Assembly (NCBI GenBank): GCA_039931615.1 | Contig: JBDTRR010000015.1 | Coordinates: 30,506-94,505 of the forward strand | Reading direction: 5' to 3' | DNA from: JAHFUI01 sp039931615 | GTDB taxonomy: Bacteria > Acidobacteriota > Vicinamibacteria > Vicinamibacterales > CAVVIG01 | Length of the DNA stretch: 64,000 bases | Shown: positions 25,929 through 34,943 of the stretch, piece after piece | Numbering within the stretch: position 1 is the stretch's first letter | How the letters are laid out: every line of letters starts with the position of its first letter | Notes under the pieces: model-generated | The model's database searches: none | What the model saw: only the letters and a program-made list of their open reading frames with translations | What the model was told of the DNA's origin: nothing | Made by a program: the position numbers and the translations under genes

Positions 25929-26780
25929 GTGCGCTGGACACCAGGAGACCGTAGCAACATCGAAGACATGCGTGGACGTTCGGGTGGCCGGGCTGCCTCG
26001 ATCGGCATCGGAGGCGTGGTGCTGCTGGCTTTATTGAGCTGGGCCACCGGCACCGACTTCCTGTCGATGGTCACCGACCAGCAGGGTGCCCCCAGTCAGT
26101 CGGCCGGCACGGCTGGAGAGGTCAAGGCCACCCCGGCCGAAGAGCGGATGGTCGATCTGGTCGATCAGGTGACTGACGACGCGCAAACGACGTGGGAGCG
26201 CCTGCTCGGCAACCGCTATCAGCGGACGAGGGTCGCGCTGTTCCGGGATTCGGTCAGCTCCGCCTGCGGGATGGCGCAGGCAGCGACGGGCCCCTTTTAT
26301 TGTCCCGCCGACAGCAAGGTGTATGTCGACCTGGGCTTTTTTGGCGAGCTGTCGGAACGGCTCGGAGCGCCCGGCGATTTTGCCGCCGCCTACGTCATCG
26401 CCCATGAGCTCGGTCATCACGTCCAGCACCTGATGGGCACCGATGAACAGGTTCGCCAGGACCCGCGGTCGGGAGCCAACAGCGCGTCTGTCGCGCTCGA
26501 ATTGCAGGCCGACTGCTACGCCGGCGTCTGGGGCCATGCCGCCTCCGCGAGCGGCCAGCTGCACGCGGGCCGGATCGAGCTCGATCCGGGCGATACCGAG
26601 GAGGCGCTCCGCGCCGCAGCGTCGATTGGCGATGATCGGCTTCAGAAAATGTCGACCGGTCACGTCGCGCCGGACCGTTTTACGCACGGCACCTCGGCGC
26701 AGCGCACGACCTGGTTCAAGCGCGGCATGGACACCGGCGACCCGCGCCAGTGCGATACGTTCAGCGCGGCGGCGCACTGA
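25929..26780 (+). CDS. Membrane-anchored neutral zinc metallopeptidase (YpfJ family)
   Basis: 283 residues from a GTG with AGGAGG 5 nt upstream. The N-terminus (RWTPGDRSNIEDMRG) is the family hallmark. One membrane segment follows (about 25-41), then an extracytoplasmic domain with the zinc motif His159-Glu160-x-x-His163 (AHELGHHVQ) and a downstream Glu in ALELQADCYAG. These are features of putative neutral zinc metallopeptidases, whose substrates are unknown. Length is normal. It is separated by 186 bp from the phosphofructokinase; a possible TTGACC (25872-25877) precedes it, but the -10 match is weak. Confidence 0.92.
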   Translation: MRWTPGDRSNIEDMRGRSGGRAASIGIGGVVLLALLSWATGTDFLSMVTDQQGAPSQSAGTAGEVKATPAEERMVDLVDQVTDDAQTTWERLLGNRYQRTRVALFRDSVSSACGMAQAATGPFYCPADSKVYVDLGFFGELSERLGAPGDFAAAYVIAHELGHHVQHLMGTDEQVRQDPRSGANSASVALELQADCYAGVWGHAASASGQLHAGRIELDPGDTEEALRAAASIGDDRLQKMSTGHVAPDRFTHGTSAQRTTWFKRGMDTGDPRQCDTFSAAAH

Positions 26781-26828
26781 TAAACGTCAAGCGCTGCTTT
26801 GCGTCCGCCTGACACTCGGACGCGGAGC

Positions 26829-26906
26829 AATCCGGCTGAAGCCGGATTCTACGTACAAGGGGGCACGGGTCCCAAGATCGTACGTGGCGTCCAACTTCAG
26901 TCGGAC
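26829..26906. repeat. Palindromic intergenic element, ATCCGGC variant
   Basis: Perfect hairpin AATCCGGC-TGAA-GCCGGATT (26829-26848), then CTACGTAC. A decayed second hairpin around GTCCAACTTCAGTCGGAC ends at 26906. It lies downstream of the peptidase gene. Confidence 0.8.
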
Positions 26907-26937
26907 TACGGGCTCCCCAGCCCCCAGCCCCCAGTCA

Positions 26938-26966
26938 TTGACACGTCAGTCATCGCTCCATAGGAT
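26938..26966 (+). promoter_or_regulatory. Sigma-70-type promoter of the secreted MBL gene
   Basis: TTGACA (26938-26943), exactly 17 bp spacer, TAGGAT (26961-26966). The ATG follows at 26987 with AAGGAG in between. This is the best-matching housekeeping promoter I found in the window. Confidence 0.7.
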
Positions 26967-26986
26967 CCCCGCGAAGGAGCGATCCG

Positions 26987-28099
26987 ATGCGCACCACGAT
27001 TCAGTGCCTGTTGGCCGTCACGCTGGCGGCTGCGGTCCCCGCCGCCCAGACCCGGGCCACGAAGAACCTGCAAATCTATGTGGTTGACGTCGAAGGTGGC
27101 AATGCCACGCTGTTTGTCGGGCCGTCCGGCGAATCGGTGCTGATCGACACCGGCAACGGCGGCGCGGCGGCGAAGCGGGATGCCGATCGGATCCTGGCCG
27201 CCGTCAAGGATGCCGGGCTGACCCAGATCGACCATCTGATTACCACGCACTGGCACGGCGATCACTTCGGGGCGATGGCCGATCTCGCCGCGGCGATCCC
27301 GATTCGCCATTTCGTCGACCATGGCGGCAACGTCCAGCCCGCGGCGGCGACCGACGATTTCCTGCAGAAGGTCTACCCGACGCTGTACGCGAAGGGAACC
27401 CACACGGTGGCCAGGCCCGGGGACAAGATCGCGATCGCCGGCCTGGACTGGCGGATCGTCGCGTCGGCGGGAGAGATGATCAAGACTGCGCTCCCCGGCG
27501 CCGGCAAGTCCAACCCGGCCTGCTCCGGCTACAAAGCCAAGGACCCCGATCCGTCCGAGAACGCCCAGTCGGTCGGCAGCGTCGTGACGTTCGGCAAGTT
27601 CCGGGTCGCGCACCTGGGCGATCTGACCTGGAACAAGGAGTCCGATCTGATGTGTCCGGCCAACCGCGTCGGCACGGTGGATCTGTTCGTGGTGTCGCAT
27701 CACGGACAGGCGATCTCGAACTCCGAGGTCCTGGTGCACGCGCTCCGGCCGCGCGTGGCGATCATGAACAACGGGACGCGCAAAGGTGGGCAGCCCGACG
27801 CGATGAAGGTGCTCTATTCGTCCCCGGGACTCGAGGATCTGTGGCAGATGCACTTCTCGCTCCTCAGCGGCCAGGAGTACACCGTGCCGGGCGTGTTCAT
27901 CGCCAACGCGACTGATGAGCCGCAGACGACGCTGCCGGTGGCGGCGACGCCCGCGCCGCCGCCTGGACCGGGCGCGCCGCCGGCCCCGGTGCACAACGGG
28001 ACGGCCCACTGGTTCAAGGTGTCGGCGCGGCAGGACGGGTCGTTCACCGTCACCAATGCCCGCAACGGGTTCAGCAAGACGTATCAGGCCGGGAGTTGA
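26987..28099 (+). CDS. Secreted metallo-beta-lactamase-fold hydrolase (ComEC/Rec2-like MBL domain)
   Basis: 370 residues, signal peptide about 1-20. The MBL fold has metal motif His88-Trp-His90-Gly-Asp92-His93 (THWHGDH) and later HLGDLTW and VSHHGQ, resembling the soluble ComEC/Rec2-type MBL domain. That group includes nucleases and lipid-head hydrolases, but the substrate here is unknown. A Pro/Ala/Gly linker (about 318-335) leads to a short C-terminal beta unit (HWFKVSARQDGSFTVTNARNG). It has its own well-formed promoter and ribosome site. Confidence 0.9.
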   Translation: MRTTIQCLLAVTLAAAVPAAQTRATKNLQIYVVDVEGGNATLFVGPSGESVLIDTGNGGAAAKRDADRILAAVKDAGLTQIDHLITTHWHGDHFGAMADLAAAIPIRHFVDHGGNVQPAAATDDFLQKVYPTLYAKGTHTVARPGDKIAIAGLDWRIVASAGEMIKTALPGAGKSNPACSGYKAKDPDPSENAQSVGSVVTFGKFRVAHLGDLTWNKESDLMCPANRVGTVDLFVVSHHGQAISNSEVLVHALRPRVAIMNNGTRKGGQPDAMKVLYSSPGLEDLWQMHFSLLSGQEYTVPGVFIANATDEPQTTLPVAATPAPPPGPGAPPAPVHNGTAHWFKVSARQDGSFTVTNARNGFSKTYQAGS

Positions 28100-28162
28100 C
28101 GGTTCAATCGGCGATCACAGGTCCGAACCGTTTCGCACCCTCAGACCCATGTCTCGCGTCGG

Positions 28163-29158
28163 TTACCGCTCGGTGGTCCGCGCCGCGCTGAGGATGTTCC
28201 GCACCGCCTGATTTCCCTCGTGACACTCGTACTGCATGATCCGTTCGCCGTCGTTCATCGTCAGCGGGATCGCGAACGTCCAGGGGCGCGTCCAGGTTGC
28301 GTAGTCGGTGACGGTCAGCGACCAGTCGACCTTGTCCGGGCCGGTGCGCGTGAAGCGTTCGACCAGCCGCAGCGTGGCGGGGTTCGCGTTCCGGTAGACG
28401 CTCCGCTCCCGGAAGTTTGTCGTCTCGACGATCAGCGTGTTGCCGTCCCAGCGGCCGCGCGCATCGCCCATGTCCATCCGGATCGCGGCGCCGGCGTGCG
28501 CCCGGCCATCGAGCGGAATCACCCGCGTCTCGTGGATCATCTCGTAGCGGATGGCGACGAACCCGGGGCCCTGGACGATCTGATAGGAATTGCCGTACAC
28601 GCCTGGCAGCATCGATCCGGGGAACCCGCGCGTGATGCACCGGTCGTACAGGCTGAAGTCTTCCGGACCGTCGAAGGGACCGCTGCCGAAGCTGCTTCCC
28701 GCGCGTGTCTGGGCGGCGAGGCGCGCCTGGGCCTGCGGCGTCAGCGGTGGAATCCGGCCGTCGGGCGGATCGACGACGAGCCAGGCCCGGCTGCCCTTGG
28801 TGATCTCGTAGATATCGCGGAATTCCGCGGAGTTGCCGATCTTGCCTTCCGGATCGCCGCCGAGAAACGGGGCGCGCTCGAGCGTCTCCTGTTGCCGCTT
28901 CTGAATCACCTCCGCCAGTTCCCGCGCGGAGACGTCCTCGAGCCGTCGTCCTTCGAATTCCTGCGGCCGTTCGAACGGCGCGCCGTGCTCGTACTTGTTG
29001 GTGAAGTTGCCCTGCAGATCGGGATCGCCCCACGGCGTCCTCGGCGGCGTCCAGCGGCGGGATTCAGTCTTGGGCTGCTGAGCCCGGAGCGGGATATCCG
29101 TCTGCAGCGCGACGACTGCCCAGCCGAGACAAACGAGCGCTAGACACTGCCGGTTCAT
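28163..29158 (-). CDS. Secreted conserved unknown protein, WGDPDLQG family (copy A)
   Basis: 331 residues with a signal peptide (about 1-26) and no domain I can name. Characteristic motifs are TPWGDPDLQGNF just after the signal, DPPDGRIPPLT, PFDGPEDFSLYDRCITRG, VIPLDGR, GDARGRWDGNTLIVETTNF and a C-terminal YECHEGN. This is a widespread secreted family of soil Acidobacteriota and some Proteobacteria, with no function known to me. Shared sequence with the next gene upstream (29302-30336) runs the whole length. GGAGG lies 7 nt before the ATG. The conserved Trp/Asp/His/Cys-rich blocks could form a binding surface, but this is only inference. Confidence 0.85.
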   Translation of the reverse strand: MNRQCLALVCLGWAVVALQTDIPLRAQQPKTESRRWTPPRTPWGDPDLQGNFTNKYEHGAPFERPQEFEGRRLEDVSARELAEVIQKRQQETLERAPFLGGDPEGKIGNSAEFRDIYEITKGSRAWLVVDPPDGRIPPLTPQAQARLAAQTRAGSSFGSGPFDGPEDFSLYDRCITRGFPGSMLPGVYGNSYQIVQGPGFVAIRYEMIHETRVIPLDGRAHAGAAIRMDMGDARGRWDGNTLIVETTNFRERSVYRNANPATLRLVERFTRTGPDKVDWSLTVTDYATWTRPWTFAIPLTMNDGERIMQYECHEGNQAVRNILSAARTTER

Positions 29159-29215
29159 GTCGGACCTCCGATCTGAAAACCTCTCCTGCCGGCCTTCGAG
29201 GCCGCACGCCCCTCG

Positions 29216-29278
29216 GACGTGGGATCCGGCTTCAGCCGGATTGATCCGTCGTCCGACTGAAGTCGGACGCCACGTACG
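29216..29278. repeat. Palindromic intergenic element with two intact hairpins
   Basis: ATCCGGC-TTCA-GCCGGAT (29224-29241) and GTCCGAC-TGAA-GTCGGAC (29251-29268), flanked by GACGTGG and CCACGTAC, which are themselves complementary. It sits between the two paralogous secreted-protein genes. Confidence 0.85.
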
Positions 29279-29301
29279 GTTTGGCCTGAGGCGTAGGCCC
29301 G

Positions 29302-30336
29302 CTATCGCTCAGCTCCTTCCGCCGCCGGGCCGGTACCGACGGTCCGGACGCGGCGCGGCCGCTCGATCCCACGCGCCGCCGCATCCTGGACGGCGCGGTC
29401 TTCGGTGCGCTCGGCACTGAGGATGTTGCGCAAGCCGTGATTTCCCTCGTGGCACTCGTAGGGCAGTAGTTCGTAGCCGCGCGGCGACGTCAACGACAGC
29501 GCCATGGTCCAGGGGCTGGTGAAGGTCTTCGGATCGTCGATCGTCACGCGGTACTCGAGCACGTCCGTGGCGACGCGCGTGATGCGCTCGATCAGGCGCA
29601 GCGCGCTGCTGTGGCGCAGGCCATTGCCGTTCTCGCTGATGCTGGTCCGGTCGGTGAAGTTCGTCGTCTCGACGACCAGTGTGTTGCCGTCCCACCGGCC
29701 GCGCGCATCCCCCAGATAGAGGCGGAGGCCGGCGCCGGGATGCGGCCGGCCGTCGAGCGGGATGATCCGGGTGTCGTGGACCATCTCGTAGCTGATCGCG
29801 ACGTAGCCGGGCGCCTGGACGATGTGGTGGCCGTTGCCGTAGATGACCGGCAGGATCGATCCGACCACGCCGCGGGTGATGCAGCGGTCGAACAGGGAGA
29901 AGTCCTCGGGGCCGTCGAAGGGACCCTGTCCGAAGCTGCCGCGATCGCGCGTCGTCGCCCTCGCCTCGGCCGCCGCTGTCAGCGGCGGGATTTTTCCGTC
30001 CGGCGGATCGATGACGAGCGACGTCTGGCGGAACGTCCGGGAGCGGAGATCGTTGCGGCCGCCGTACGGACCGCGCAGCTGCTGCCTGAGCGTCTGTTCG
30101 TCCTGAGTGGTGCGCTGCGCGAATTCATCGTCGGTCAAGAACTGGCGCAGACCGAAGGCGTCGGGGCGTTCGCGCGGAATGCCGCGCATGTCGTCGCTGG
30201 TCCAGGTGCCCTGCAGGTCGGGATCACCCCACGGGGTCCGGGGCGGCAGCCGCCGGGTCTGGCCCGCTACCGGGATCGACGTCAGCGCGATGACAGCGGC
30301 AATCGCGACAGCGCACGACGCAAAGATTGCTTTCAT
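29302..30336 (-). CDS. Secreted conserved unknown protein, WGDPDLQG family (copy B)
   Basis: 344 residues, signal peptide about 1-25, paralogue of 28163-29158. It shares TPWGDPDLQGTW, DPPDGKIPPLT, PFDGPEDFSLFDRCITRG, GDARGRWDGNTLVVETTNF and YECHEGNHGLRNILSAERT. The two lie head-to-tail with a palindromic repeat between them, consistent with tandem duplication followed by clear divergence. There is no Shine-Dalgarno before the ATG; a TATAAT box 14 nt upstream would give a very short leader. Function unknown. Confidence 0.85.
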   Translation of the reverse strand: MKAIFASCAVAIAAVIALTSIPVAGQTRRLPPRTPWGDPDLQGTWTSDDMRGIPRERPDAFGLRQFLTDDEFAQRTTQDEQTLRQQLRGPYGGRNDLRSRTFRQTSLVIDPPDGKIPPLTAAAEARATTRDRGSFGQGPFDGPEDFSLFDRCITRGVVGSILPVIYGNGHHIVQAPGYVAISYEMVHDTRIIPLDGRPHPGAGLRLYLGDARGRWDGNTLVVETTNFTDRTSISENGNGLRHSSALRLIERITRVATDVLEYRVTIDDPKTFTSPWTMALSLTSPRGYELLPYECHEGNHGLRNILSAERTEDRAVQDAAARGIERPRRVRTVGTGPAAEGAER

Positions 30337-30350
30337 GGTGCAGCGGGACG

Positions 30351-30356
30351 ATTATA
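30351..30356 (-). promoter_or_regulatory. Consensus -10 box for secreted protein copy B
   Basis: TATAAT on the minus strand, 14 nt before the ATG at 30336, with no Shine-Dalgarno in the gap. Transcription would begin about 7 nt before the start codon. No clear -35. Confidence 0.5.
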
Positions 30357-30397
30357 ACGACCTCGGTTGGGCCCCTGGCCACGAAGATGATCGGCGC

Positions 30398-31756
30398 ATG
30401 AATCCGATGACGTCCATTGCCGCACGGCTGAACCGGCTGCCGCCGACGCGGACGCACCGGACGGCGACGTTCATCGCCGGGATCGGGTCATTCTTCGATC
30501 TGTTCGACATTTTCCTGGCCGGCGTGCTCGGCACGGTCCTGATCCAGGAGTTCCACCTGAGCCGGGTGGCGCTGCCCGCAATCATCGGGTCCGGCTTCGT
30601 CGGAATGTTCTTCGGCGCGACCTTTCTCGGCCGGTTCGCCGATCGGCACGGCCGGCGCACGGCGTTCCTGGTCAACCTGGGGATCTACTCCGCGTTCACG
30701 CTGCTCGGTGCGTTCAGCGTCAACGCGCCGATGCTGATCGCGACGCGCTTCCTGGCCGGCATCGGCATTGGCGCCGAGCTGCCGCTCGTCGACGCCTACC
30801 TCAGCGAACTGCTGCCGGCGCGGTGCCGCGGCCGCTACACCGCCTGGGCCTATACGCTCGGGTTCCTGGGCGTGCCCGCGGCCGGCTTCCTGGGACGCCT
30901 GCTCGTACCGCGGTCGCCGTTCGGCATCAGCGGCTGGCGCTGGATGTTCGTCGCCGGATCGCTCGGCGCGGCGATCGTCTGGGTGATGCGGGCGAAGCTG
31001 CCAGAGTCGCCACGCTGGCTCGAGTCGGTCGGCCGGCTGCCGGAGGCCGAAGCGATCACCGCGCAACTCGAACGGGAAGCCGAGGCGATCGGACCGCTGG
31101 CTCCGCCAGACCCGGACGAGCATGCGGCAACCGGACGGGCCAGTTTCGCGGTGATCTTCGGCGCTGTCTATCGCCGCCGCACGATCATGCTGTGCGTCTT
31201 CCACGTCTTCCAGGCGGTCGGCTACTACGGCTTCGGCACCCTGGTGCCGACGGTGCTGGCGGCGAAGGGCTACTCGGTCGTGACGTCGCTGACGTTCACG
31301 TCGCTGACGTTCATCGGCTACCCGGTCGGCTCGGCGCTGTCGCTGCCGGTCGTCGAGCGGGTCGACCGGCGCTGGCTGATTGTCGGCTCGGCAGTGCTGA
31401 TGAGCGGATTCGGCCTGGCGCTCGGCTACGCCTCGTCCGCGCCGGTCATCGTCGCGATGGGGTTCTTCTACACGGTCAGCAGCAACTTTTTCTCGAACGC
31501 CATCCACATCTTCCAGGTCGAGATTTTTCCGACCTTTGCCAGGGCGACGGCCGCCGGCACCGCCTACGGGTTGAGCCGGCTGTCGAGCGGGGTGATGCCG
31601 TTCATCCTGCTCTACGTGCTGGAGCGGTGGGGCCCGACCGCGATGTTCGCCGTGATTGCCGGCGCGCTGTGGATCTGCATCGTCGACATCGCCCTGTTCG
31701 CGCCGAGTACCACCGGCCGATCGCTGGAGCAGGTGAATGCCGTCGTCGGCCGCTGA
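30398..31756 (+). CDS. Major facilitator superfamily transporter
   Basis: 452-residue inner-membrane carrier with about 12 predicted membrane segments in two halves, separated by a hydrophilic loop (about 220-255). The conserved loop 2-3 motif is GRFADRHGRRTAF; PESPRWL follows segment 6, as in sugar-porter and metabolite:H+ symporter families. Substrate cannot be assigned: neighbours do not form a pathway, and the sequence is not clearly a sugar porter. I start at the ATG at 30398; 30407 is also possible. Neither has a convincing ribosome site. Confidence 0.9.
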   Translation: MNPMTSIAARLNRLPPTRTHRTATFIAGIGSFFDLFDIFLAGVLGTVLIQEFHLSRVALPAIIGSGFVGMFFGATFLGRFADRHGRRTAFLVNLGIYSAFTLLGAFSVNAPMLIATRFLAGIGIGAELPLVDAYLSELLPARCRGRYTAWAYTLGFLGVPAAGFLGRLLVPRSPFGISGWRWMFVAGSLGAAIVWVMRAKLPESPRWLESVGRLPEAEAITAQLEREAEAIGPLAPPDPDEHAATGRASFAVIFGAVYRRRTIMLCVFHVFQAVGYYGFGTLVPTVLAAKGYSVVTSLTFTSLTFIGYPVGSALSLPVVERVDRRWLIVGSAVLMSGFGLALGYASSAPVIVAMGFFYTVSSNFFSNAIHIFQVEIFPTFARATAAGTAYGLSRLSSGVMPFILLYVLERWGPTAMFAVIAGALWICIVDIALFAPSTTGRSLEQVNAVVGR

Positions 31757-31950
31757 GCCGGCTGATCGCCGCCAGGCGTGTTCGAAATCGTCCCCTTCCT
31801 CGTTAATCCCTACAAAGACACCGACTTCAGCCTGACGGTCCGTCGGTAACCTTCCGCTGGAGGTCCGTCATCGGGTCGTTGTCCGACCGTCGCGGGATGG
31901 TTCGAGCTCGCACGCATCGGACGTCCTGCCCGCGGCTGTAGAAGGAGGGC

Positions 31951-32352
31951 ATGATGGGCTCGAGATTGCGGCGCCAGATGCTGCTGGCGTGTGTCCTGGC
32001 GATCGGATGCGGGATCGCGGGGAAGCCAGCTGCGGTGTCCGCGGACGGATTCCGTTACCAGTGCTCCGGCTATGCCAGCGGCTCGCTTTACACCGGCGAC
32101 CCGGAGTCGGAGGTTTCCAACCAGAACTGGGCATGGGGGCCGTACACCATGTACCACCCGGACTGCGTCAATGCCGGCCAGCGCTTCTTCTTCGCCATCG
32201 TTCGCGAACAGTGTTACAACGCCGGGTTCTTCAACCACGGCGAAGGCTTCGTCCGGGGCCATTGGTTCTATGACTGGTGGGACGGGAACGAGAACGGGCC
32301 GGCTGAAGAGTTCTTCTACCCGGAGGTCGATTGCGGCGACGCGTGGGAGTGA
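31951..32352 (+). CDS. Small secreted protein with four cysteines, unknown
   Basis: 133 residues with a clear signal peptide (about 1-31, ending VSA). The mature part (about 100 residues) is rich in aromatic residues (Trp, Tyr, Phe) and acidic residues. It carries four cysteines (RYQCSGY, HPDCVNA, EQCYNAG, EVDCGD), which could form two disulfides. I recognise no family. AAGGAGG stands 5-8 nt before the tandem ATG codons at 31951/31954, so translation is well supported. The 194 bp upstream contain nothing else I can name; tandem octamers follow the stop. Confidence 0.7.
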   Translation: MMGSRLRRQMLLACVLAIGCGIAGKPAAVSADGFRYQCSGYASGSLYTGDPESEVSNQNWAWGPYTMYHPDCVNAGQRFFFAIVREQCYNAGFFNHGEGFVRGHWFYDWWDGNENGPAEEFFYPEVDCGDAWE

Positions 32353-32362
32353 GGGTGTGGAT

Positions 32363-32400
32363 GTCAGGAAGTCAGGAAGTAAGGAAGTAAGGAAGTAGGA
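32363..32400. repeat. Octamer tandem array (GTMAGGAA)n
   Basis: GTCAGGAA x2 then GTAAGGAA x2 and a partial GTAGGA. It lies between the 3' ends of two convergent genes (stops at 32352 and 32408). Confidence 0.85.
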
Positions 32401-32407
32401 CCACCGT

Positions 32408-34851
32408 CTATTCGGATCGCAGCGCCTGGACGACGTCGACGCGCGCCGCCCGCGCAGCCGGCATCAGCGACGCCAGGATCGCTGACGCCATGAGGATGAT
32501 TGCGGCGCCGGCAATCGGGAGCGCTTCCGGCAGGCGGACGTCCGGGATGTAGCTGCCGATCAGCCGGGCGAGGACGATCCCGCCGATCGCGCCCGCGGCG
32601 ATGCCGCTGACGGCGATCACAGCCCCTTCTCCCAGGATTCCGGTCAGCAGCTGTCGCGGGGTCGAACCGACCGCGAGACGGATGCCGAGCTCACGCGTCC
32701 GGGCGCTGACCGAGAACGCCAGCACGCCAGCGACGCCGACGACCGCGATGGCGACAGCCACCGCGGCGAACCCGCCGAAGACCAGCGCGTTGAGCCGGAT
32801 CGGCGCCAGCACCTCGGTGCGGATGTCTTCCAGCGTCGCCGCCCGTTCGACTGGCTGCTCGGCCGACAGCTCGCGGATGATCCGGGTAATCGGCGGAACC
32901 AGTGCGTAGGGGTCTGTGCTGGAGTGGACGAAGAGGCGGCCGCCGCCGATCTCTGCTCCAGCGGGTGGTAGACGGTCATCGCGGTGCCGGGCACGACGTT
33001 CTCGTCGTCGACGTCGGCGGCGACGCCGACGATGCGCCGCGGCGCGGCGCTGACGTCGATGAACTTCGTCACCGGATCGGTCCACATCATCCGGCGGTTG
33101 ACCGCCTCCTGGCCCGGGAACATCCGCTGCGCCAGGCTCTGGCTGACAACGACAACCTTTTCGGCCTCGCGCCGGTCGGCGGCCGTGAAATCACGGCCGG
33201 CGATGATCGGCACGCCGAGCGCCGCGAAGAATCCCGGCGACACGGTGCGAAACCGTGCCCGCGGGTCTTCTTCACCGTTGGCCTTGGCGTAGCCTTCGAC
33301 CGAGAACTGGGCGGCGAAGAATCCCTGATCACGCCACGGCACCGCGGTGCCGACGGCGACGCGCTGGACGCCTGGCAGTTCGGTGATCCGCCGCACCGCC
33401 TCCTGGTAGAACGCCGTGATGTCCTGCGGCTTGCGGCTATAGGAGACCACCGGCACGTTCAGCGCCAGCACATTGCGCATCTGGAAGCCGGTCGGCGCGG
33501 CCTGGAGCGCCAGCAGCGTCGTCAACAGCATGCCGGCGCCGGCGAGGAGCACGAACGACGCCGCGATCTGCGTCACGGCGAACAGGCGCAGACGGCGCCT
33601 CGTGCCCGACGTGACCCGGACGCCGCCGGTCGACAGCCCGATTCCATTCGAGGCGTCCGCGGACGGCAGGCGCGGCACGAATGCCAGGAGGACCGCCGCG
33701 GCGACGGCGAGGACGACGCCAACCCAGAGCAGACTCGCGTCGACCGTAACCTCCAGCGCGCGCACGGAAAAGCGCGCGGCGTAGCGCGCCAGGATCGCGA
33801 CCATCGGCCGCGCGGCGACGACGGCGAGAATCGCCCCGGCGCCGCAGAGCAGCAGGCTTTCCGCGAGCAGCGTCCGGCGCAGTGCGGCGTTGCTGGCGCC
33901 GAGCGCGGCGCGAACGGCGAGCTCGCCTTCACGCCGCACCGAGCGGGCAAGAATCAGATTGGCGACGTTCGAGCACGCGACGACAAAGACCAGCGCGGCC
34001 GCCGCGAGCAGCACCAGCAGGATGGTTCTCGCCGGGGCGATGATCTGGTCGCGCAGCCCGACCGCGTCGATGCGGAAGTCGGCCTGCCGGGCGTACGCCT
34101 CTGGGTGTTCCTGGACCATCGCGCCATGGGCCGCGCGCAACTCGGCCCGGGCGGCGTCGAGATCGGCGCCCGGAGCAAGCCGGCCGAACAGGTCGGTCAT
34201 GCGGTGGACGCGACCCTCCACCATCGTCGCGTCGAGATGGTGGGGGCTGGTCACGACATTGGCGATGATCTCGGTTTCGGTCGGGTAGGGGACCGACGGT
34301 TCGACCACGCCGATGATGGTGGCTGAGCGGTCGCCAAGCCGAACCGTCCTGCCGATCACCGACGGATCGCTCTGGAACGCCGTGGTCCAGAAGCGATAGG
34401 TCAGCACTGCCGCACCCGCCGCCTGCGGCCCATCGTCGGAGGCGTCAAGCAGGCGCCCTCTTACCGGCCGAAGGCCCATGACGTCGAAATAGGACCCGCC
34501 GACGACCCCGGCGCGCACCACGCGCGGCTCGCCGACGCCGACCATGGTGAACTCGATCGTCGAGAAATCGCCGAACGCGGCCAGCGTCTTGACCCGGGCC
34601 TGCAGGTCCCGGAGTTCGGGGACGGAAAACCTGGCATTGTCGACGCCGATGCCGTTGGCGCTCTGGCGGATGTAGAGCAGGCGATCCGGATCGCGGTTGA
34701 CCAGCGGCCTGAGCAGCACGCCCCGGACGACGCTGAAGATCGCGGCGTTGGCGCCGATCCCCAGCGCCAGCGTCAGGACGACCGTGACGCTCAGGCCCCG
34801 GGCCCTGGACAGTGAGCGGAGCGCGCTGCGGAGATCAGTCAGGAAGCTCAT
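32408..34851 (-). pseudogene. ADOP-type ABC permease (MacB/FtsX-like), single frameshift
   Basis: The MacB-like periplasmic-domain/FtsX permease of acidobacterial ADOP type (about 814 residues if repaired). Reading from the ATG at 34851: an N-terminal membrane segment (TVVLTLALGIGANAAIFSVV), a MacB periplasmic core, the first FtsX block with three segments, a second core, and the motif MTVYHPLEQ. The frame then breaks at about 32948-32956. The other frame resumes at once with EIGGGRLFVHSSTDPYAL and the final FtsX block to AALRSE-type C-terminus. CAGAGATC would need one extra G (CAG-GAG-ATC), so this is a 1-bp loss. It may be a recent pseudogene or a sequencing error. No ATPase gene is adjacent. 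Confidence 0.85.
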
Positions 34852-34943
34852 ACTGGTGGTCGATTCGACCGGGGCGAAATCGACAGACCGGGATTTTTAG
34901 CATGTTTTGCCATCCGGGCGCGACGCGCCGGAAGGAGGACCGT

